From NCBI RefSeq assembly GCF_016097555.1, contig NC_054704.1, positions 80,919,952-80,983,951 on the forward strand: a DNA stretch of 64,000 nt, in the 5' to 3' direction. The stretch is from Gigantopelta aegis. Lineage: Eukaryota; Mollusca; Gastropoda; Neomphalida; Peltospiridae. Made by a program: the position numbers and the translations under genes. Position 1 is the first letter of the stretch. Each line of letters starts with the position of its first letter. Below the pieces are notes generated by a model, which saw nothing but the letters and a program-made list of their open reading frames with translations, ran no database searches and had not been told where the DNA came from. Positions 56,634 to 64,000 of the stretch are shown here, piece by piece.

Positions 56634-57384
56634 GAATTTTTACAACAAAAAAATCCATAAGAATAAAAATCTGGACAAAAACTTATGGACAGAGCTAACA
56701 TACCTTTAGTTAATACATGCAGTTCAGACTGAAATCAAATTTAAAAAAGAAAGAAAAAAAAACACTTTTTTTTTTTTTCACAAACTCCATTGGGGAGCAG
56801 GTAACTATTTATGATCAAAAGGTTATTTCGACATGTGCAAAATCATGTAGTTAGGTCTTGTAACAATGACCATGTTTGTTCCTGGGTCACTTTGTCGTTA
56901 TATCAAATTTTCTGTTGTGACTTTGTCAAGAGTTATCTCCCTTGTCATAATGACAAAGGAAAAATATTGTTTAATACACAGTTAATAAAATATCTTATAT
57001 TTATAACAGAAAACCTGCTCCAGTCATTCACATTTACAAAATGCCATAAAACCAGAAGACATACTTATTCCTAGTTAACCCTTTAACTGAATGACTACAG
57101 CTTATTTTCAAAAGTAATTACATGCATCATTGCCACATCAATAACTTGGACATTACATTTCACTGTCAGATTACAACAAGTTATGTACGTACTGACATTT
57201 GATTGTTGTCAATGCTCCATTTAGCCTGTTATGTTATAATCTTTGATTAAATGTAACATTTTGTTGTAAAGAGGTATTTTCAAACTGGATGTGTATTTGT
57301 TCTTAATTGCTCCATTGGTTTCAGGAGGCATTATTACTATTAATTCCTGTGTAATAAACAAATAACACTGAGGTTCCTGTTAAA
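56634..57384. other. CREC gene 5' intron sequence
   Basis: AT-rich, with no repeat pair or coding exon recognised. It is probably intronic between the candidate first exon near 61627 and the coding exon 1. Confidence 0.35.
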
Positions 57385-57870
57385 GACATAGGTGCTGGCA
57401 GGTTTCTTCATGTAGTGTGTGTAGTAGTGATTAATATGTCAAATATTTGTAATCGGTCAACTCGAAAATGATCAATGTAATGGTATTTAACATCAGTGTT
57501 ATTGTTGTATTCGAGTGGGAATAGTGGTGGTAGGCAGCAATTCTGTGTTTTTGATATAGAGTTATATCTGGCTGTGAGAGCAAACATAACCATCCAAATG
57601 TCCGTCTACCTCTCGAACGGCAGAATACTTGGGCTAGATCACCCAAAGCTAGCCCAAGTACTCTGCCATTCGAGAGCTAGACAGGCATATGGATGGTCTG
57701 AGACAAAGTTCTCTATAACGAAAACAGAATTTTTGCGTACCATCGAGCAGGCTCAGTAGGCAAAGATTCCCATTCTAACACAACAATAATCCTATGTTTG
57801 ATGTTAAATACCATTACTTATTTTTAGTTTGCTGATAACAAATATATGTATGTGCTGACAGGTTTCTTTC
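57385..57870. mobile_element. Foldback element with hairpin core, copy 1
   Basis: A left arm (GGTGCTGGCAGGTTTCTTC, ATGGTATTTAACATCAG, GAGTGGGAAT) and an inverted right arm (GATTCCCATTC, GATGTTAAATACCATTAC) flank a tight central hairpin at 57611-57676. No coding content. It resembles foldback transposons. Confidence 0.6.
57611..57676. repeat. 28-bp near-perfect hairpin
   Basis: CTCTCGAACGGCAGAATACT and TGGGCTAG pair with the downstream CTAGCCCAAGTACTCTGCCA and TTCGAGAG around an 11-nt loop. Two of 28 positions are not Watson-Crick, and on the minus strand both become G-U pairs. Pairing continues outward with scattered mismatches to about 46 bp. Confidence 0.85.
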
Positions 57871-58215
57871 TCTAATGTATTAATGATCAATATTTATTAT
57901 TGCAAACACTTAAAAATTATCAATGTAAAGGTATTTAACGTCAAACACAAGTTTATTGTTAATGTTATATTAGAGCGGAAATCTGTGTTCACTTAGTGGT
58001 AGGCAAAAATCTCACATCTGCAATAGTTATTTTCGACAGCAGAGAGAGAGCAAAATTATAACTGTCCAAATGTCCCAACTCTTACTCAACGCTATCTCTG
58101 ACTTACCGGCTGACAACACAAAATGTAGTTCATCAAGATAAAATGTTGAGCACAAGCATACTTCAAGGTACGCTTGCGCTCAATGTTTATCTTGATCGAA
58201 CTACACGAAAATGCT
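57860..58215. mobile_element. Foldback element with hairpin core, copy 2
   Basis: TGTGCTGACAGGTTTCTTT, AAGGTATTTAACGTCAA and ATTAGAGCGGAAATCTGTG follow the order of the left arm of copy 1 in the same orientation. A central hairpin at 58125-58204 follows. No clear right arm is seen, so the copy is partial. Confidence 0.55.
58125..58204. repeat. 36-bp hairpin
   Basis: GTAGTTCATCAAGATAAA and TTGAGCACAAGCATAC pair with GTACGCTTGCGCTCAA and TTTATCTTGATCGAACTAC around a TTCAAG loop, with one bulge and a few mismatches. The sequence is unrelated to the hairpin of copy 1. Confidence 0.8.
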
Positions 58216-59184
58216 GCCCAGGGCATAAAATTTTAATTTTTCAGGCAACCTATATATGTTGTTCGTTTGGTTTTAGTGTTTACATGAACAATTTTCTCCA
58301 GCAGTTCAGATACAAATGAAACGGTTAATGGGCAACAATAATCAAACGAGAATCTATGATGAGCGATTTTCATAACATTTGTCCATCAAATTTCCTATCA
58401 TAAATACAAAAATATACTTTTTGTGTGCTATGTCCAACTTAAAAGCTGCCAGGCGAAAATATAACTTAACTTTGTCCTAACCCGACCAACCCAATGGCGT
58501 GGGTTTTTTGCTGTGGACATTTTTTAAATTGCAGGGGTTGTATTAACGGTTATGTTGTCCGACACTAGGTACAGTCACTAGAATGCAATTGCATTTGCTA
58601 GACCCAGTTCAGTTCAAAAGAAGCTATACAAGTGTCGAACTCCACAGAGAATCCGTAACCGGCCGACTTATTCTGATTGGTTTTGAATAGCAGTGAGAGA
58701 TTTTCTATAATATTTTAAACATTTTGTTTTCATCAGCACTTGTCATTAAATTGCATAAGTATATAAAATAATATTCTAAGAAACTATCCATACAAATTCT
58801 ATGATGTGCTTCAAACACTGAATATCGTGACATCAGGAGTTTGAGAATTTCAGCAAACTTGTAAATATGCAGCAGTTGCAAAAGGAAGTACTAGTAGGCG
58901 TTGGAACTGACAGAGTAGGAGTTGGGGCTTTATCGAGAGCTACAGATACTCAGTAATGGGGACACGCGGGGGTGGGTATGGGGTGGTGCTCTATGGGCCG
59001 GAATCTGTTACCACAGAAGTGTGCAATGTAGTCCACTTGAAATACCTAAACTGGGTGAAATTGTTGGCCCAAGAATAGAACAAGTATGACTCTGTGGTTT
59101 TCCCGTTTTAAAAAAACCCAATTATTTTCCGTTTCATGTTTTTGTAAATTCCGTTTCAATTCTGTTTCAGGCTACAATATGTAA
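58216..59184. other. Spacer in the CREC 5' intron
   Basis: No gene recognised. GCATTTGCTAGACCCAG and AACCGGCCGACTTATTCTGA near 58600-58680 may be remains of another repeat. Confidence 0.35.
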
Positions 59185-59188
59185 TTAA

Positions 59189-59959
59189 AGGGACACTCCC
59201 GAGTTTGCTGCACTTTTTAAGATGTTATCAACTAACAAAGACTTTTTAACGACTGTAATTACATATCAAATATATTTTTTCTGCATAACATATTAGTGGC
59301 TGTATTTTAAACGTGTTTCTGATCGTTCTAATATATGTACCAGGTTACATTTCATTTTATTTCCTAAAAACTATTTTTTCGTACGTATGAAATTATTTTT
59401 GAAGACAAAATCCAGTTTGGGCTTCCTACAAATATTATGACGACCAGAAACACATTGAATATACAGACACTGATATTCTAAACAAGAAAATATATTTAAT
59501 ATGTAAGTTTAATCGTAGGAGACCGGCCTCGGTGGCGTCGTGGTTAGGCCATTGGTCTACAGGCTGGTAGATACTGAGTTCTGATCCCAGTCGAGGCATG
59601 GGATTTTTAATCCTAATACCGACTCCAAACCCTGAGTGAGTGCTCCGCAAGGCTCAATGGGTAGGTGTAAACCACTTGCACCGACCAGTGATCCATAACT
59701 GGTTTAACAAAGGCCATGGTTTGTGCTACCCTGCCTGTGGGAAGCGCAAATAAAAGATCCCTTGCTGCTAAACGGAAAGAGTAGCCCATGTAGTGGCGAC
59801 AGCGGGTTTCCTCTCAAAATATGTGTGGTCCTTAGCCATATATCTGACGCCGTAAATAAAATGTGTTGAGTGTGTCGTTAAATAAAACATTTCTATCTTT
59901 CGTAGGTATATTTTATTAGTCTGAAACATCTTACAATGCAGCAAACTCGGAAATGTCCT
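59189..59959. mobile_element. TTAA-flanked MITE (piggyBac-like), split by a SINE
   Basis: Ends AGGGACACTCCCGAGTTTGC and CAGCAAACTCGGAAATGTCC are inverted repeats, flanked by TTAA at 59185-59188 and 59960-59963. TTAA targets suggest piggyBac or Kolobok relatives. Without the SINE it is about 384 bp. Confidence 0.8.
59520..59899 (+). mobile_element. SINE, head C / tail B, full length
   Basis: GACCGGCCTCGGTGGCGTCG, box-B-like GTTCTGATCCCAGTCGAGGC, CACTTGCACCGACCAGTGAT, core CCTGTGGGAAGCGCAAATAA, GTAGTGGCGACAGCGGGTTT, and tail B. The target duplication TCGTAGG lies at 59513-59519 and 59900-59906. It is inserted inside the TTAA MITE. Confidence 0.9.
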
Positions 59960-60596
59960 TTAACAACTGAACTAACACAAGTTGTGACAAATTAAAGGGT
60001 CCGAAAATTGACTGGTGTCGACCTTTGTCATTAAATCAAAGTAAGCCTACATATTAGTAGCGAAAAATCACATCGGGAGCAAAGGCTACAATTATAAAGC
60101 ATGATTATCCAGCAATTAAGTGCACTGCTTTATTCAACAGGGCTTAGGGTTCAAAAAACGTAAACATTTATTTTATTATCTCTTTGATAGTCTAACATCG
60201 TCTGCAAATTGAAGTATGCGCATGACACAGCGGAAATAAAGTAACATTGCAACGTTCAGCCAGCCGTTTTTTGCTAAACATTTACACACTTATTCTGACT
60301 GGTGGTTTCCCGAAATGGTCATTCGGTTTAATGTGTAGCGTAAAAATCTGTCTTCCAAGACAAGCATTAGCGACAAACCGCTGGCTAAACTTACTCCTGG
60401 AAAAAAAACCCTGTCCCATCTGTGCAGGCGCAACAGACTAAGCAGTAAACCAGCCCCAAGTTCAGCCAGCAAACGTTTCATAATGTTCGCAAAGTACTTG
60501 ATTGGTTCCCAATGTGACCATTTGGTTTACCGTGAAGCCCATAATCCAGTCTAGCGTTTGCCAATAGTACTGCACACGGGTCAATCGTCATTTTTA

Positions 60597-60988
60597 CAGT
60601 CCTTGAAATTTGCGGCGGCAATCGGCAATGCTATCGCAAAATTTATTTGCGACAGCATTTCATTGCCGTCGCAAATCTGAGAGTGGGGAAAAATCTGTAG
60701 GCATTTTTCTCTGAACTCTGTCCAATTACTGATCCCAGAAAAAAGTATTTATAATCTAGTGTGGCCCAAGTTCTCCTCAATTAATATAAATCGGTTTATT
60801 CTGGTATAGAAATGTACTAAAGTACGCTGAGATGTCATCTTTCAGCATATTATTCCAGCAGTGGATCATAGATGAATAATTATGACAGCATTAATCTTTT
60901 CTTTACAATTGCCGCCGTAGTGCTGTTAAAAAATTGATTTGCGACGGCACTTAACTGCCGTAGCAAATTAGCCAAATTTCAAGGGCTG
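60597..60988. mobile_element. MITE with two internal hairpins
   Basis: Ends CAGTCCTTGAAATTTG and CAAATTTCAAGGGCTG are inverted repeats. Just inside each end is a hairpin: TTGCGGCGGCAAT with ATTGCCGTCGCAA on the left, and TTGCCGCCGTAGTGC with GCACTTAACTGCCGTAGCAA on the right. It is 392 bp and non-coding. No convincing target duplication. Confidence 0.75.
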
Positions 60989-61021
60989 CATCATGCACAT
61001 ATGACGTATATTTGCAGAACA

Positions 61022-61103
61022 CTTACTTTTCTTCTTACATCAAACCAAACTGAAGTTGTTTGCAGAAAACAATTTTAAAGAATGATGGGATGGACTATAG
61101 GTC
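61022..61103. mobile_element. CTATAGTCC MITE family, 3' fragment
   Basis: CTTTTCTTCTTACATCAAAC, AGAATGATGGGATGGACTAT and AGG match the right end of the family at 52447. Confidence 0.6.
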
Positions 61104-61626
61104 AGGGATTTTCCACTGCACACGGTTTTCCAAAAAAAAATTATATTAGTCAACAGTGGCACACACGTTTGTTTGGATTTTTCTGTTGAGCCATATTTTT
61201 CCTGAACGTTAAGAAAAGTAAGGACATAACGTGCCCTGTGCACTAGTTTTGCATAACCGACAGACGAACCACAAAAATCGTTGGTGCTCCATTTTATGCA
61301 CTCGCAGCTCTGCTGTCGAATAAATAATATTTTGGTACTGCAGTCTTTAACTTTAAGCAAAACTATATGAGATCATTACAGAGTATGACTATGAGAATGA
61401 GCATTAACATCAAATAGTTTAAGATGCTATCAAAAGCAAAGAAATAAAGTCTATTTGTATACTCGTATTACTATTCGTAAAAATTAACAAATCGTCAAAT
61501 GAAGTGCGTTAGTAAACAGTTCTAAACGTGAATTGATGCACACACAAAACAATACCAATGTAAAGAATAAGAAAAATTGTAACTAAATATTTATGATTGG
61601 TAACTAATTACTGCAGACGAACTCAC

Positions 61627-61735
61627 CCTGCAACCGTGGCAAACACGTAGATAGATCAAAGATCGAAAAACAACGTCCCACGTTGACGGAAACCGGAAGC
61701 AAGTAGACCAGTAATCTGTCATTTTCTGATTGGTT
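61627..61735 (-). promoter_or_regulatory. Candidate first exon and promoter of the CREC gene
   Basis: On the minus strand a CCAAT box lies at 61729-61733, then an ETS-type ACCGGAAGC (61692-61700, plus strand), a CAACGTGG element, and a strong donor GCAGG|GTGAGT at 61627/61626. The stretch has more CpG than its surroundings. A non-coding exon here could splice to the acceptor at 56632. The link is inferred from position and strand only. Confidence 0.4.
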
Positions 61736-61939
61736 CAGCGGTTACGATCCAGAATTGTGATCTTTTGTTAGTAGTCAAGTAACAAATGTACACGTATACA
61801 CTTTCTGTTAATCCACAGGTTATAGAAATATTATGTACGAGCCAATGAATACACCATAAATTAAGTGTACAGATGTTACAGACCGTTGATCGATCAGTTA
61901 TTTACATACAGAAGAAAAAGTGTCCACGCAAACAACTCC

Positions 61940-62154
<215 letters not shown>

Positions 62155-62155
<1 letters not shown>

Positions 62156-62362
62156 CTATAGTCCGTCTCTTCAATGTATATAAATGTTTGTTTTGCTATT
62201 AATTTTAGTTTTGTTTGACGTAACAAGAAAAGTAAGTGTTTTGGAAATAACATAAAAATATTATTTTTGTGTGTAATTTACAAATCAATCGGTTCAGAAA
62301 TAAATAACTTGTAGTAAATTTCATAGTATGAAAAATGGCGTTCAATGTGGCACGGACTATAG
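62155..62362. mobile_element. CTATAGTCC MITE family, full copy
   Basis: CTATAGTCCGTCTCTTCAAT and GCACGGACTATAGTCC are inverted ends. Internal words are TTTGACGTAACAAGAAAAGT, GTGTTTTGGAAATAACAT and AAATAAATAACTTGTAGTAA. Confidence 0.75.
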
Positions 62363-62416
62363 TCCTATGTCTGTCCAGGCTTGTAGGATCAATATCTGGA
62401 ATGGGTGGAGACAGTG

Positions 62417-62508
62417 GGGGGGGGGGGGTGGGGGGCGCAAATGTTTATTTTTATTTATATAGAGTACGACCCCCCCCCCCCCCCAAAAAAAAAAAAAAAA
62501 AAAAAAAA
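62417..62508. repeat. Poly-G, poly-C and poly-A runs
   Basis: A G-rich block (62417-62436), then C17 (about 62470-62484) and about 24 A. The G block could form a G-quadruplex. The pattern resembles the homopolymer-bearing MITE at 8475-8725 but lacks clear ends. Confidence 0.6.
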
Positions 62509-63048
62509 CCCATTGTGACGGAGACAGCCGTCTGCAGATTAACTTTTGACCGGGGTCTGAAACAACTGGAGTAGCACTTTAATGTTCAAAAGCCAGTACA
62601 TGGAGTATTTAACCCAAGAAGGTTCCCTGTATTAGTTAGATGGTATCTGTATTGTTGGAAGTTTTAGAGAATTAGTGTGGCCATTATTTCGCCACTCGTC
62701 CATAAATGGCAGGACTGCCAAAGATGGAACCCAGCTGCCAAAAATCCAAATAGGGGATATAAGCTGAGAGTTCGTTCTGTAAAGGGACTTGAGGTGGCAA
62801 GCACGTAGGCCTATAGAGAGGCGGTGGAAACGCTGTCCGCTGGGCGAACTTTATTAGTCCAGTGGACATAGGTAACTATATTTTACTGCTCTGTAGTAAC
62901 TGAAAGGTATTTTGTTGTGGCATTCAAGTATTATAATTATGTGTATTCTTGTTTTGCTTAGTGGGGGAAAGACAGCTGTTAATCTAAGTCAGACCGACTA
63001 AAGTAAACTGTAGGCGTCGCTTACCCAAAATATATATAGAGAGGTTAT
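62509..63048. other. Intergenic spacer
   Basis: No gene or repeat recognised. Confidence 0.4.
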
Positions 63049-63418
63049 AATATCTATAGGTGGTAATCCTAATATCATGACCTGGTAAATTATAGGTCCT
63101 CTGAATATTGGATGTAGAGAAGACTGAAGATAATAATTATATCTATAGGTGGTAATCTTAGTATCATGACCTGGTAAATTGTAGGTCCTCTGAATATTGG
63201 ATGTAGGGAAGACTGAAGATTATAATTATATCTATAGGTGGTAATCCTAATATCATGACCTGGTAAATTATAGGTCCTCTGAATATTGGATGTAGAGAAG
63301 ACTGAGGATAATAATTAATTATCTCCTATAGGTGGTAATTCTAATATCATGACCGGGTAAATTGTAGGTCCTCTGAATATTGGATGTAGAGAAGACTGAG
63401 GATAGTAATTAATTATTC
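63049..63418. repeat. 89-bp minisatellite, four copies
   Basis: TAGGTGGTAATCCTAATATC recurs at about 63058, 63147, 63236 and 63330 (periods 89, 89 and 94). Each unit also carries CATGACCTGGTAAATTATAG and GAATATTGGATGTAGAGAAG. Confidence 0.92.
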
Positions 63419-64000
63419 TAAGGTTGGGTTATGTTTTATCTGTGAGTGGTAGCTATATCCCTAATTGTCAAGTGATTAAGTTTACGTGAGGTGCTCAGCC
63501 TAGAGATGGTGTGACACCGGTTTTAACAGGCCATGTAAGTGCTGTAACACTTACCTGGTATTATATAATACATATTTGAAACTAAACTTGTGTTGTTGTC
63601 TTTCTAGTGAATTTAACGTTGGTTAATAGTAAATATAAATATATGTACGATCTTGTTCCCTGAATAGGCCTACCCTTAGAGCCAAGCCACTCGGGTTGAA
63701 AACTATCCGATACAGGGAGATCTATTTTATAGGTTGGGATATTTGGAAAAATACTGTTACACCCATTGTTGGTTTCTGATTCTGTTACCGGGGAACTAAG
63801 TGGTGGGAGCAGTTGCCGGTAGGCTAACGGCGTTTAGAACCCCCGTGACACCCATGTAGGCCTACATTTTAAATTTCTTCGTCCGTTGAGTGAAAAATGC
63901 ACGTGCATTTAATTTACATGTTCATAAAAAATATTCAAACTCTTTTGACGGGTGCATTAACCGGTATCGGACTGCTTAATTAATATCAGTGTGGATTCAG
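63419..64000. other. Terminal spacer
   Basis: No gene recognised. Sequence such as GGTTTCTGATTCTGTTACCG and GGGGAACTAAGTGGTGGGAG at 63770-63810 might belong to a repeat, but nothing inside the window confirms it. Confidence 0.35.

Noticed and set aside
61627-61740. ER stress response element (CCAAT-N9-CCACG) upstream of the CREC gene
   Set aside because: Both half-sites occur, but their spacing is far longer than nine bases, so the element as defined is not present.

Overview
The window looks like nuclear DNA of a mollusc, probably a gastropod. This is inferred from intron-bearing animal genes, high AT content, a dense load of tRNA-derived SINEs of a kind common in molluscan genomes, and many short inverted-repeat transposons. 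There is no bacterial gene organisation.

Four host genes can be supported. (1) tRNA-Cys(GCA) at 2810-2881 (+). (2) ASF1, the histone H3-H4 chaperone, on the minus strand in four coding exons from 26898 down to 13312 (241 aa). (3) A VMAC-like coiled-coil protein in one coding exon at 33535-34152 (+). (4) A reticulocalbin/calumenin-like (CREC) six-EF-hand ER protein on the minus strand, coding from 56601 down to 50739. It has two homologous, phase-matched exons for the second EF-hand separated by only 45 nt, a clear candidate for mutually exclusive splicing. A candidate non-coding first exon and promoter lies near 61627-61735.

The rest is mostly mobile DNA. 1-10.8 kb holds a miniature LTR element (TRIM) whose LTRs contain a tRNA-like sequence, a Tc1/mariner element with a hAT-type MITE inside it, a SINE inside a SINE, MITEs, a 61-nt poly-C run and a 65-bp satellite. 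The ~10-kb first intron of ASF1 holds MITEs, a RecQ-like helicase fragment and a decayed PHD-FLYWCH-MULE transposon. 27-32 kb holds two LINE remnants; one is flanked by 192/193-bp direct repeats that look like a giant target-site duplication. 40.7-44.4 kb is a SINE cluster. 44.4-50.5 kb is nearly free of recognisable repeats. 57-61 kb has foldback elements with near-perfect hairpin cores, a TTAA-flanked MITE interrupted by a SINE and another hairpin MITE. 61.9-63.4 kb is microsatellite and minisatellite DNA.

The host genes do not form a pathway and are simply neighbours. The strongest leads are the CREC exon pair, the TRIM with a tRNA-like LTR, the LINE with the very long duplication, the hairpin-core foldback family and the MULE with GTCGTTTCGCC subterminal repeats.
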